64,000 nucleotides of DNA from Kitasatospora aureofaciens. GTDB taxonomy: Bacteria > Actinomycetota > Actinomycetes > Streptomycetales > Streptomycetaceae. The DNA lies in contig NZ_JAHTKP010000001.1 of NCBI RefSeq assembly GCF_019192735.1, positions 186,001-250,000 of the forward strand, written 5' to 3'. The notes beneath the pieces were generated by a model, which did no database searches, was not told the DNA's origin, and was given only the letters and a program-made list of their open reading frames with translations. Made by a program: the position numbers and the translations under genes. This document shows positions 33,781 through 42,054 of the stretch, piece after piece (the stretch's first letter is position 1; each line of letters starts with the position of its first letter).

Positions 33781-35202
33781 TCAGAGGCCGAGCAGTTCGG
33801 TGGCCAGGGCCCGCAGGTGCCGGCTGCCACCGGTGCTGAGGGCGTGGTCGCGGATCGTCGCCAGGGCGGCGGCGTCTGTGCGGCCGAGGGCGTCGTGGAC
33901 GTCGGGCAGGTACGGCAGGGCGACGGTGAGAGCGGTGACGCCCAAAGCCGCCAGGACGACGGCGCCCACCGGGTCGCCCGCCAGGCCTCCGCACGCGGAC
34001 ACGGGGATGCCGTGGTCGGCGCCCGTCTCGGCCACCGCCCGCACGGTGCGGGTGACGGCGACGTGCAGCGGGTCAATGTCGCGGGCGAGGTCCGCGCTGG
34101 TCCTCGACATGGCCGTCAGGTACTGGGCGAGGTCGTTCGTACCGATGCTCAGGAAGTCGACGTGCCCGGCGAACTGGTCGACAGCCAGGGCGCACGCCGG
34201 GACCTCGACCATCACACCCAGGGGCAGAACGGGGGCGTCCAGCTCGGCCTGCACCTCGCGGGCCGTCTCGGCGGCCTGGAGGAACTCCTCGACGCGGGTG
34301 ACCATCGGGAACATCAGGCGCAGCTGGGCGCCGTCGTCGCGGGCGACCCGGTAGGCGGCCCGCAACTGTGGCAGGAACAGGTCCGGTCGACGCAGGCTCA
34401 GGCGCAGGCCGCGCACTCCGAGGAACGGGTTGTCCTCGCTGGGCAGACCGAGGGCCGGCATGTCCTTGTCGCCGCCGATGTCCAGCGTCCGCAGGGTCAC
34501 GGGAGCGCCGCCGACGGCGCGGGCGATCTCACGATAGGCGGCGTAGTGCTGTTCCTCGTCGGTGAGGTCCTGTTCACGGCCGAGGAACAGCAGCTCGGTG
34601 GCGAGCAGACCCAGGCCGTCGGCGCCGGCCGCGCGGACTTCGGCCGCCTGCGGCGGGCGCGTGATCGTCCCGGTGAGAGTGACCGGTGTGCTTCCGCCGC
34701 TCATCTGTGCCCGCGGGCGGGTGGTACGCCGGTCGCGGTGGGCCATCGCGGCGGCCAGGTCGCTCTCCATGAGCTCGCTGTAGAGCGTGCCGGTGTCGCC
34801 GTCGAGGGCGCACATCATTCCGTCCGGGATGGTCAGGATCCGGTCGCCGGCTGCGACGATCGTCGGGATGCCGAGGCTGTAGGCGACCTGTACGGCGTGG
34901 GAGGTGGGGCCTCCGACGGCCGTGCAGAACGCGGAGACCTGGGTGAGGTCCAGGGCGGAGGTGTCTGCGGGCGTCAGGTCGTGGGCGATCAGGATGTGGG
35001 GCCCGTCGTCCGAAGGTTGGTGACTGTGCAGTTGGCGCGCCGGGGCTACCGCGAAGCCGCGGGTGCCGGCGGCGCCGGCGTGCCGGACGACGGATCCGGA
35101 GAACACCAGAGGGTTGTCCGTGGCGCCGTCCTCGCCCAGGTTCCCGGTGTTGCCGCCCTCGATGGCCTGGGTCGGGTCCTTGCTGCGGGCCGTGGAGTTC
35201 AT
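33781..35202 (-). CDS. PTS enzyme I-like PEP enzyme lacking the HPr-docking insertion
   Basis: This is a 473-aa protein from an ATG with GGAGG upstream; enzyme I is usually about 570 aa. The N-terminus jumps from GFAVAPARQL straight to ILIAHDLTPADTSALD and the phosphohistidine loop GGPTSHA near residue 100. The helical subdomain that binds HPr is therefore missing. The PEP-binding barrel is recognisable: LRTLDIGGDKDMPAL, NPFLGVRGLRLSL, LMFPMVTRVEEF, GVMVEVPACAL, DFLSIGTNDLAQY, and SACGGLAGDP with the active cysteine near 403. The GLxRTEFL arginine is replaced (GLLATELLF near 200). A role moving phosphate from PEP to a small molecule, or regulation, is inferred from these losses and the operon. 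Confidence 0.8.
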   Translation of the reverse strand: MNSTARSKDPTQAIEGGNTGNLGEDGATDNPLVFSGSVVRHAGAAGTRGFAVAPARQLHSHQPSDDGPHILIAHDLTPADTSALDLTQVSAFCTAVGGPTSHAVQVAYSLGIPTIVAAGDRILTIPDGMMCALDGDTGTLYSELMESDLAAAMAHRDRRTTRPRAQMSGGSTPVTLTGTITRPPQAAEVRAAGADGLGLLATELLFLGREQDLTDEEQHYAAYREIARAVGGAPVTLRTLDIGGDKDMPALGLPSEDNPFLGVRGLRLSLRRPDLFLPQLRAAYRVARDDGAQLRLMFPMVTRVEEFLQAAETAREVQAELDAPVLPLGVMVEVPACALAVDQFAGHVDFLSIGTNDLAQYLTAMSRTSADLARDIDPLHVAVTRTVRAVAETGADHGIPVSACGGLAGDPVGAVVLAALGVTALTVALPYLPDVHDALGRTDAAALATIRDHALSTGGSRHLRALATELLGL

Positions 35203-35414
35203 GTCGGTGCCTCCGTTGTCGGGAACCGGGATCGTCCGAATTGCGCCGGGTGCGACCGGCCGGGTTGGGCAAGATCGCTGCTGCGGCGAGTTGTTGTGGC
35301 CGCAAACTGGCGCGGGCCGCCGGCCGCGCGAGTTCCGTGCGCGGCTCACCAGGGCCGGCAGGCCGGCGGGATCGCTACTGTCCGCCCGCACCACGTGGTG
35401 ACGGAAGGCGCTGC

Positions 35415-35454
35415 GCGTTGCCTCGTGCTGCTTCGTGTTGCTCCGTGTTGCCTT
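35415..35454 (+). repeat. Four phased 10-bp direct repeats in a divergent promoter region
   Basis: GCGTTGCCTC, GTGCTGCTTC, GTGTTGCTCC and GTGTTGCCTT run head to tail, one helical turn apart, consensus GTGTTGCYTC. They end 21 nt before the GTG of the XRE/TPR regulator and lie in the 273-bp gap shared with the enzyme I-like operon. A multimeric regulator binding one face of the helix is the natural reading. Confidence 0.6.
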
Positions 35455-35475
35455 CGGGCACACGGGGCTTGATCG

Positions 35476-36897
35476 GTGGTGACGCATCGTCAAAGCTGGG
35501 CTGACATCACTGCAGGGGAGGGCATCGTGGCCAAGGCGGTCGAGGCCGGGCAGACCGTCCACCCGCTCACCGCGCTGCTGGTCCGCGACGGGCTCAGTGC
35601 CACGCGCTACCTCACGCGGATCGACCAGGCGCACCGGGAACTGGGCTTCGGAGCGATGGCCGTCCGCAGGGAGAAGCTCACGCGGTGGACACGAAAGGGC
35701 GTGACCCCCGAACGGCCGGCGCTGCTGGCCATGGCCCGCTACCACGGCATCGACCTCGCGGACGTCGACCGGTGCGGCTGGCCGGACTTCCTGTACCTGG
35801 CGCTTCACGACGATGGCATCGTTCTGGAGTCGCCCTGGACGGCAGCGGGTACGGTCCTCTCACTGACTGACCTAGGAGGTCACGTGGACCGGCGCGCCTT
35901 CCTCATCACGTCCACCGGCGCGCTCGGGGCGATCCTCGCCCAGTGGGCCACCGCCGACGTCTCGCTCGCCCTCCCCACCACGGGCCGCCGGCTCGGCACG
36001 AGCGACGCCCGGCTCTTCGAGCTTCGCCTGGACGCGCTTCGGCATCTCGACGACACCGTGGGATCCGAACAGGTCTACCAGGGAGCCGTCTTCGAACTGC
36101 AGATGATTCGCGACCGGATCATCAACGCCACCTACACCGAGGAGACTGGCCGCCGGCTGTTCGCCGCCGCGGCCGAGGCGTCCCGACTGGCCGGATGGTG
36201 CGCCTACGACGAGGGCCGGCACGCCGCCGCCGAGCGGCACTTCGTCACCGCCCTGCGCGCCGCCGCCACCGCCCAGGACCCGACTCTGGGCGCCCTCGTG
36301 CTCGGGTTCTGGGCCAACCTCCGCTACAACGCCGGCAAGAGCGATCCCCGGGGCGCGCTCCACCTGATCGACGCGGCGATGTCCGACCGGAAGAAGATCT
36401 CCTCACCCCGCGTACGGGCCATGCTCCACGCCCGCGCCGCCCGCGCCCACTCCAAGGCCGGCGAGAACACCGCCGCCTACGCCCGCATCGACGCCGCGCT
36501 CGCCGCATACGAAAGCGCCGAGGCGATCGAGGCCGACCTGCCTGCCCTGTACTGGCTGTCACGGGGCGAGATCCACCAAGTCGCCGCGAGCTCGGCGCTC
36601 AGCCTGGGCGAGCCCCGCAAAGCCCTGGAGCACTTCACCGCCGCCATCGCCCAGGAAGACCCGTACGACACCGAACGCGAGATCCGCGGCACCGTCATCT
36701 ACGAGGCCCGACGCGCCGAGGCCCATCTGGCGCTTGGTGAAGTCGATGCCGCCGTCGCCATCGGACACCAGGTCATCGACACGATGGGCGGCGTCGACTC
36801 AGCCCGCTCCACCAGCACACTCGCCGACCTTCGCACACAGCTGCGGCGACACCGGCACGTCCCGACCGTCGCCGAATTCCTCAGCATCTCGGCCTGA
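35476..36897 (+). CDS. XRE/TPR-type transcriptional regulator
   Basis: The protein is 473 aa if started at the GTG at 35476. A GTG at 35527, just after GGGAGGG, would give 456 aa and is equally credible. An HTH-like unit lies near residues 40-95 (FGAMAVRREKLTRWTRKGVT, then PALLAMARYHGIDLADV). A VDRRAFLITSTGALGAILAQ linker leads into TPR-like repeats (LFAAAAEASRLAGWCAYDEG; HARAARAHSKAGENTAAYARI; AHLALGEVDAAVAIGHQVID). It stands divergent from the sugar operon next to four phased decamers, so regulation of that operon and of itself is a fair guess. Confidence 0.75.
   Translation: MVTHRQSWADITAGEGIVAKAVEAGQTVHPLTALLVRDGLSATRYLTRIDQAHRELGFGAMAVRREKLTRWTRKGVTPERPALLAMARYHGIDLADVDRCGWPDFLYLALHDDGIVLESPWTAAGTVLSLTDLGGHVDRRAFLITSTGALGAILAQWATADVSLALPTTGRRLGTSDARLFELRLDALRHLDDTVGSEQVYQGAVFELQMIRDRIINATYTEETGRRLFAAAAEASRLAGWCAYDEGRHAAAERHFVTALRAAATAQDPTLGALVLGFWANLRYNAGKSDPRGALHLIDAAMSDRKKISSPRVRAMLHARAARAHSKAGENTAAYARIDAALAAYESAEAIEADLPALYWLSRGEIHQVAASSALSLGEPRKALEHFTAAIAQEDPYDTEREIRGTVIYEARRAEAHLALGEVDAAVAIGHQVIDTMGGVDSARSTSTLADLRTQLRRHRHVPTVAEFLSISA
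35874..35886 (+). promoter_or_regulatory. Internal ribosome-binding site and GTG inside the XRE/TPR gene
   Basis: AGGAGG (35874-35879) is followed 4 nt later by an in-frame GTG at 35884 that begins VDRRAFL. The leucine just before it uses the rare codon CTA, creating CTAGGAGGT. A TPR-only product of 337 aa could be made from here. A similar arrangement precedes VDRRRFV at 21736. Confidence 0.45.
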
Positions 36898-36902
36898 CCT
36901 CA

Positions 36903-36929
36903 AGCCGTCGGTCCCTTCGGGCTGACGGC
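36903..36929. terminator. Weak hairpin between convergent genes
   Basis: GCCGTC (36904-36909) pairs with GACGGC (36924-36929), with an inner GTCCC/GGG pairing, a few bases after the regulator stop codon. It may end transcription of the regulator, and the dioxygenase gene arrives from the other side. Confidence 0.35.
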
Positions 36930-37094
36930 GCCGACCGTCCAGAAAGCTCACCGTCCTCTGATCGGCCGCATCGCGAGCCAGGCCGATCGGTCGATGGATG
37001 TGCGTCTGGATGGTCGGCGGCGCGACTCCGGTTGAACGCCTGCTTTCGGAATCGCGCCGTCCGTCCGAAACCCGTGTTGGGTGCCGGGCTGGCT

Positions 37095-37868
37095 CTACCG
37101 GTCCAGCGTCCGATGGTCCGGCGCACCGCTGTACATGGAACGGGTGAGCCGGCGCGGCCGAACGCCGTTCTGGTAGGCGCAGCCACGGTGCGAGACCCGG
37201 TCGTTCCGGAAGATCAGCATCTCGCCCGGTGCGAGACGGACGCGAGCGGAATACGCCTCGCGTGCCGGACCGCGCAGGTAGTCCAGCGCCCGTTGCAGGG
37301 CGGGGTTCCCCGAGGTGTTCCACAGCTCGGTCGTCCCGTCCGAGAAGCGGGTGACCAGCTCCCCGTCGACCCGACCGAAGGCCGGCCCAGTGGCACGAAG
37401 ACGCGTGGGGTCCGCCACGGCGATGGTCGCGAACCGCGTCAACGCCTCGGGGTGCAGCAGGCTCATCGCCGCGTCCTCGTCCGCCGCCGACAGCTTCAGT
37501 AACGCCTCGCAGGAGAAGAACAGCTCCGTCTCGCCACCGGAGTGCGCCTGCTCCAGGCAGTGCAGAACGGTCGTCTTGATCCCACCGAGCGGCTCCAGCA
37601 GGCCGTCCACATGGAACTGCTGTCCCGGCATCTCGGACCACGGCAGCACCGCGGAAGTGTCCCGGGGAATCTCGTTGTACGGCCCCACCTGGCCAACCAC
37701 GTCACAGACCTCCGGATCCCTGTAGAGAACCGGCGTGTAGGCGTCGGATAGGCCCAGCGATCGGGCGACGTCCCTGTGCGCGTCGAACGGGTCGCCCTCC
37801 GTCACGGGCACCGAGATGACGGCGTACCCGCGGTCATTCACTTCGGAGATCAGTTCAAGATCCGTCAC
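37095..37868 (-). CDS. TauD/TfdA-like Fe(II)/2-oxoglutarate dioxygenase
   Basis: This 257-aa protein starts at a GTG preceded by AGGAGG. The iron triad is visible: H-x-D in QQFHVDG near residue 85 and the distal His in RVSHRG near 225. An arginine expected to bind 2-oxoglutarate follows in VRPRRLTRSMY. Between them are KTTVLHCLEQAHSGGETELF and APGEMLIFRNDRVSHRG, typical of the TauD/TfdA and clavaminate-synthase-like branch. Such enzymes hydroxylate small molecules, often amino acids or peptide-bound residues. It faces a second dioxygenase of another family across a divergent gap, suggesting a shared pathway. Confidence 0.75.
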   Translation of the reverse strand: MTDLELISEVNDRGYAVISVPVTEGDPFDAHRDVARSLGLSDAYTPVLYRDPEVCDVVGQVGPYNEIPRDTSAVLPWSEMPGQQFHVDGLLEPLGGIKTTVLHCLEQAHSGGETELFFSCEALLKLSAADEDAAMSLLHPEALTRFATIAVADPTRLRATGPAFGRVDGELVTRFSDGTTELWNTSGNPALQRALDYLRGPAREAYSARVRLAPGEMLIFRNDRVSHRGCAYQNGVRPRRLTRSMYSGAPDHRTLDR

Positions 37869-38259
37869 GTGCGAGCCTCCTCCTTGCATGTGCTGCGGGA
37901 TTCCTGTGGCGGTCTCGGGCCAGACACATCGCGTGCTCTTAGCCGATCCATCCAGGGGTCGAACCCCTCCGCGGGTGCCCGGCGTGGTGAGGGAACGGCC
38001 TTGCTGGTCGGCCTGGCCACCACGTGGTCGGTGCCGAAACCGTCGTCCACCCCAGCCTTGGCGTTAGCGCACCGTTGGGGCAACGGCCGCGGCGTAGGAG
38101 GCAACACGAGACGACATGCGGGATCCGTCAAGAGCCGACTGCGTGTCAACTGGCGGCAGCGGCGGGCCTGGTACTGCTGGGGCGGGGCCCGCGCCGGTCT
38201 GACCACCGGGCCTGGAAATCCTGTTGCCCACCCCTGCCTGCTGCCGCTTCCATTGCCGG
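37869..38259. other. Divergent intergenic region between two dioxygenase genes
   Basis: These 391 bases hold no convincing gene. There is a small hairpin at 37954-37968 (AGGGGT, loop CGA, ACCCCT) and the ribosome-binding site of the leftward gene. Promoters for both dioxygenases must lie here, but no consensus -10/-35 pair is clear by eye. Confidence 0.5.
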
Positions 38260-39039
38260 ATGGAGACGACAACTCGCTCTCTCATCACGGTATTTCACCG
38301 GGACGGCTACTGCGTCGTGCCCGACGTCATCAACTCCGAGCAGGTGGACCGCTGGCGGTCGGCGCTCGCGCGGCACCTTGCGGCCCAGCCGCCCGAGCCC
38401 GGCCGCACCGGCCCCTACTTCCTGTGGCCGGCCCTCACCGACCACACCGACCTGCGCGCCCTCTACGAGGAGTGCGGCATCGGCGATGCCGTCCGCCCGT
38501 TCCTGCGGCCCGACCTCGCCCTGCCGGACCCGGAGGTCGCGCAGCTGGCGCTCACCCTGCCGCCGCACCCGCGCCACCCTGGTGCCCCTCACATCGACGG
38601 CCTCACCCCCACTGAGGACGACGGCCGTCCCGGCACCTTCACCCTCCTGGCCGGCCTCATGCTCACCGACCAGCGCCAGCAGGACCGCGGCAACCTGTGG
38701 GTGTGGCCGGGAACTCACCTGAGCACGGCAGCGTTGCTGCGCCACCACGGCGCGGACGCGCTGCGCGACGCCGCTCCCTACCCGCCCGTGGACCTGCCCA
38801 CCCCGCTCCAGGTGACCGGCGCGGCCGGAAGCCTGGTTCTCGTCCACTACCTGCTCGCCCACAACATCGGCGGCCACTTCGGCACTGCCGACGACGAGCG
38901 CCGCGAGACCGTGTACTTCCGGCTGCGCGCCGACGGCCACCGCGAACGCTGGCGCCAGGCGGTCACCGACCCGCTGCTCGAGTTCGCCACACCGGCCCCA
39001 GAACCCGGCCCCGGCCTCATCACGGGCGACGGGCGATGA
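38260..39039 (+). CDS. Phytanoyl-CoA dioxygenase (PhyH) family protein
   Basis: This 259-aa protein starts at the ATG at 38260; no strong Shine-Dalgarno is seen. It opens FHRDGYCVVPDVINSEQVDR, the standard PhyH start. It has H-x-D in GAPHIDG near residue 110, then GNLWVWPGTHLST near 150. SLVLVHYLLAHNIGGH near 195 supplies the distal His, and RRETVYFRL supplies a likely 2-oxoglutarate arginine. The fold uses Fe(II) and 2-oxoglutarate to hydroxylate or halogenate small molecules. Its last 20 bases overlap the end of the convergent methyltransferase gene. Confidence 0.85.
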   Translation: METTTRSLITVFHRDGYCVVPDVINSEQVDRWRSALARHLAAQPPEPGRTGPYFLWPALTDHTDLRALYEECGIGDAVRPFLRPDLALPDPEVAQLALTLPPHPRHPGAPHIDGLTPTEDDGRPGTFTLLAGLMLTDQRQQDRGNLWVWPGTHLSTAALLRHHGADALRDAAPYPPVDLPTPLQVTGAAGSLVLVHYLLAHNIGGHFGTADDERRETVYFRLRADGHRERWRQAVTDPLLEFATPAPEPGPGLITGDGR

Positions 39040-39820
39040 TCGCCTCCGTGCGGACTCGCTCCTCGAACACGCCCGACGGCTCGAAGGACAGCAGGGCCTC
39101 GCGCACGTCGCTCAGGAACGCCTGCGTGTCCGGGCCGAGTTGGCGCGGGCTGCTGTAGCTGTAGGAGAGCTGCAGGCCAGCCATCTCGTCCACGGTTCGA
39201 GTGATGGTGCGGTCCCAGTGCGCGGTCTCGATCCGAGAGAACGGGGAGCTGGCCAACACGTCCTGATGCCGCTCGGCCGGATGCGTGTAGGTGCCGCGCC
39301 CGGCCCGGCGTTCCGGGCCGAGGTACCGGATCCGGACCTCCCTGATTGTGTCCGACCAGGGCGCCGGGGCGATGTCGCCTCGAGCGCCACCGGAGGCCAG
39401 CACGATCGCGCCTCCGTCGTCGATGAGGGCGTCCAGATCCTGGGCGACGGCGGCACGGTCCATCCAGTGGAAGGCGGCTCCGATGGTCACCAGCCGTAGC
39501 GGCGGCAGGTCCATGCTGGCCAGCTGTGCCGCCTCACCGAGGCGCCACTCGATGTTGGTCACACCACTGGCGAGGGCGCGGGCCTCGGCGAGCATGCCCG
39601 GCTGCGGATCGACGGCGATCACCGAGCTCACCATGCGGGCCAGGGGCAGGGCCAGCGCTCCCGTGCCGGTGCCGAGGTCCAGTGCCCACCCGGTTCCGTC
39701 GAGTCCGATGCGCTCGGCAACATAGGTGAACATCCGCTCGTCGTAGCCCGGCCGGTAGGCCGCGTAGTACGGCGCGGTGCCGTCGAACAGCTCGGCCGAC
39801 TCATTACTCGTATCCGCCAC
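39020..39820 (-). CDS. Class I SAM-dependent methyltransferase
   Basis: This 266-aa protein starts at a GTG preceded by AGGATGG. It opens YYAAYRPGYDERMF, then motif I LDLGTGTGALALPLAR near residue 47, an acidic end of strand 2 (VIAVDPQPGML), and TIGAAFHWMD near 110, typical of the UbiE/small-molecule branch. The substrate is unknown. It is convergent with the PhyH gene and overlaps it by 20 bp, a layout that often persists in stable neighbours. It could tailor the product of the dioxygenases and glycosyltransferase. Confidence 0.85.
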   Translation of the reverse strand: MADTSNESAELFDGTAPYYAAYRPGYDERMFTYVAERIGLDGTGWALDLGTGTGALALPLARMVSSVIAVDPQPGMLAEARALASGVTNIEWRLGEAAQLASMDLPPLRLVTIGAAFHWMDRAAVAQDLDALIDDGGAIVLASGGARGDIAPAPWSDTIREVRIRYLGPERRAGRGTYTHPAERHQDVLASSPFSRIETAHWDRTITRTVDEMAGLQLSYSYSSPRQLGPDTQAFLSDVREALLSFEPSGVFEERVRTEAIIARRP

Positions 39821-39912
39821 GCAGCCATCCTGCCACCGCCGCCCGGGCCGCTTCGGCCGGGCTCCGGCTCCCCGGGAACGGACCGGCGATCGGAGCGTCC
39901 TCGTCTCGACAG

Positions 39913-40791
39913 CTACGCCTTCCGGCCGCGGGCACGCTTCGGCGCGGGTACTTCCCTCCCGCTCCAGGCCGCCTGCAAGGCGGGCAGCAGATCGGCTCGT
40001 GTCAGTCCGAAGTCCCGGAAGCCGGTGCCAAACCCTGAATGCGGGAGGCCGAGAGCCGGCGACGGCTCGTCGCGGTCCTCCAGCTCCGAACCGACAGTAC
40101 TGAGATCGGCCTCCACGTACGAGGCGAGCTCCGGTCGGCCCAGGAGGGTGACCGCGTTGCGCAGAAACAGGGCGCACGTCTCGGCGTCGAACTTGTGGGT
40201 GTGCTCCCGCTCCAGAACCAATCCGATCAGACCGCTCTCGCGCTCGCTGAGGAACAGGCCGAGCACGGCCGGAACGCGCCCCACGAGCCAGGAGACCTCG
40301 CGCGTACGCAGTCGCGCACATGGCAGCACAGTGCGGAAGAGGTCGTGCAGGTCCCAGCCGAGCTGCAGCTGGTCCTCGTGGAAGATCGCGACGATGTCGC
40401 CGGCATTGGCCAGTACGATCCCCTGGAGCATGTGCGACCATGCGCGGCAAGCCTGTTCGAGTGCGCTCTTGATCCTTCGCGCCAGGTCGGGCACGCGGTT
40501 GCCGACGCGCTCCACTTCCCGGCGGAGCAGGCGCTCGGTCGCTGCCGGGGGTTCGCGGCCGGTGGCAACGTCCTCCAGCCACACGGGCAGCAGTTCCTTG
40601 TTGGCGTAGGTGCGACTGTCGAAGCCGACTGTGATCTCGGCGGCCGTGAACTCGTCGTCAATCACGTCGAGGAACGCTTCGTACCGTTCCTGGTGCTGGC
40701 GCGGCGTCCTGCCGCCGAGCACCCATCTGGCCGCCAGCATCACCGGCAGGCGTTCCTCCGACGTCGCGATGGGCTGTTCAAGATCCGACAT
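39913..40791 (-). CDS. 292-aa protein of unknown function
   Basis: Starts at the ATG at 40791 with AGGAG upstream. The protein is mostly helical: PVMLAARWVLGGRTPRQHQE, WSHMLQGIVLANAGDIVAIF, SWLVGRVPAVLGLFLSERES. It ends in a short basic tail (PAPKRARGRKA). No family, signal or membrane helix is recognised. It follows the HTH gene at 40905 by 113 nt on the same strand and may belong to the mobile module. Confidence 0.5.
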   Translation of the reverse strand: MSDLEQPIATSEERLPVMLAARWVLGGRTPRQHQERYEAFLDVIDDEFTAAEITVGFDSRTYANKELLPVWLEDVATGREPPAATERLLRREVERVGNRVPDLARRIKSALEQACRAWSHMLQGIVLANAGDIVAIFHEDQLQLGWDLHDLFRTVLPCARLRTREVSWLVGRVPAVLGLFLSERESGLIGLVLEREHTHKFDAETCALFLRNAVTLLGRPELASYVEADLSTVGSELEDRDEPSPALGLPHSGFGTGFRDFGLTRADLLPALQAAWSGREVPAPKRARGRKA

Positions 40792-40904
40792 GCAGCTCCT
40801 CTCGTCACCTCGCCCACGCGAGATCTGTGGGCGCGGGGGCGGACGGCATCGCCTACCGGAGGGATCGTCCCACGCCAAAGGCGGCATGCCCGGCAGTGCG
40901 GCCT

Positions 40905-41147
40905 CTACGCCGCGTTCCGCGAGGTACGCGGGCGCAGGAAGTGAAGGAGGTCTGCGGTGATCACGCGGTAGCTGCCGCCGACCTCTACGACGGTGACCGG
41001 GTACCGACCCTCACGGACCATGCGGTACCCGACCGTCCTGCCGAGCGAGAGCAACTCGTTGGCCACCGACAGCGGAATCGCCGGCGGGAGGGCAGCGAGA
41101 GCTTCCGGCGAGTACTTTCCCGACCGGGCAGTCCGGACTGCATTCAC
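40905..41147 (-). CDS. Small HTH (excisionase/AlpA-like) DNA-binding protein
   Basis: This 80-aa protein starts at a GTG after GGGAGGG. LPPAIPLSVANELLSLGRTV, then GYRMVREGRYPVTVVEVGGS and YRVITADLLHFL, is the layout of a MerR/Xis-type winged HTH used by excisionases and small phage regulators. It is divergent from the XRE regulator across a 91-bp AT-rich promoter region, as in phage-like switch modules. Confidence 0.75.
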   Translation of the reverse strand: MNAVRTARSGKYSPEALAALPPAIPLSVANELLSLGRTVGYRMVREGRYPVTVVEVGGSYRVITADLLHFLRPRTSRNAA

Positions 41148-41191
41148 GGCAACTTCCCTCCCAAGCGATGTTCTCTGTGCGGGAAATATCT

Positions 41192-41232
41192 ATCATATCT
41201 GCCCTGGACGAAGAAGACGCCTCATGTATTCT
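41192..41232. promoter_or_regulatory. Back-to-back promoters between the HTH and XRE genes
   Basis: On the minus strand TATGAT (41197-41192) sits 44 nt before the HTH gene's start and can act as its -10. On the plus strand TATTCT (41227-41232) is followed by six bases and the GTG at 41239, a leaderless arrangement. CTGGAC (41204-41209) is 17 nt upstream of it as a -35-like element. The AT-rich stretch 41186-41199 is conspicuous in this genome and may be the shared operator. Confidence 0.5.
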
Positions 41233-41238
41233 TCTCTC

Positions 41239-41889
41239 GTGACAGAATCGACAGAGCAGTGGCCGGCCGCGCTCACGGCGCGGATCGCTCAAACAGTCAA
41301 GACGCACCGAGCCCAGCGTGGCATGACGACCAGCGACCTCTCGGCAGCATGCGCGGCACGAGGCGTACCGATCGCCGCGAACACCATCACCAAGATCGAG
41401 AAGGGTCAGCGGGACTCGCTCAAGGTGGAGGAAGCCCTTGTTCTCGCCCACGCCCTCGATCTGCCGCTCGTAGCACTGCTCATCCCGCTGGAGGGCCAGG
41501 CCGATGTCGACCTCCTGCCCGAGGTGACCCTGTCCGTCTGGGAGGCAGCCGCATGGGTCACCGGCGAGGACCACTTCGGCGAAGCACCACCGCCAGGGAC
41601 GGCCCGAGCCGTACTCGCGGTCTTCCGCGAACATGACGTCGATGTTCGCACCGCGCTGATCTCCACCCGCGAAGCCCACAGCCGTCGCCTCCAGGCACGC
41701 CAGGCCCTCGGGTCGGCTCGCTACGAGCAGTTGGCCCGGCAGGCGGACGAACTCGACCGCATGGCCCACGAGGACTGCACACGGCTCAAGGCCGTCCGAG
41801 AGCAGATGCGAGCCGACGGGCTCCAGCCGCCACCGCTGCCGGCCGCTCTGGAGTTCGTCGACGCCCCCAGCAATCCGGCGCTGGACTGA
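41239..41889 (+). CDS. XRE-family transcriptional regulator
   Basis: This 216-aa protein is started at the leaderless GTG 41239; an ATG at 41224 lies before the likely transcription start. The HTH covers residues 10-70 (IAQTVKTHRAQRGMTTSDLS, then NTITKIEKGQRDSLKVEEAL and LALDLPLVALLIP-like hydrophobics). Residues 130-190 are charged helix, probably a coiled coil (RRLQARQALGSARYEQLARQ). Its place next to an excisionase and integrase suggests control of excision. Confidence 0.85.
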   Translation: MTESTEQWPAALTARIAQTVKTHRAQRGMTTSDLSAACAARGVPIAANTITKIEKGQRDSLKVEEALVLAHALDLPLVALLIPLEGQADVDLLPEVTLSVWEAAAWVTGEDHFGEAPPPGTARAVLAVFREHDVDVRTALISTREAHSRRLQARQALGSARYEQLARQADELDRMAHEDCTRLKAVREQMRADGLQPPPLPAALEFVDAPSNPALD

Positions 41890-42054
41890 ATCCACTGTCC
41901 GTTCGAGACGCGATGCTGATCGCCACCGCGCCCCTGGACCCCCCGCTCTCCGTCACACCTGACGGTCTCCGAGACGGCTTTCGCCTGCCAGCTTCCGCCC
42001 GTCCCGGAGACCCAGCCACCCCTTGGCCATCGACCAGAGAGGGCTTGCCCCATC

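Noticed and set aside
37954-37968. A hairpin containing GGGTCGAACCC that resembles a tRNA T-arm
   Set aside because: Only the arm-like palindrome is present, with no acceptor, D-arm or anticodon arm at the right distance on either strand. It could at most be a relic.
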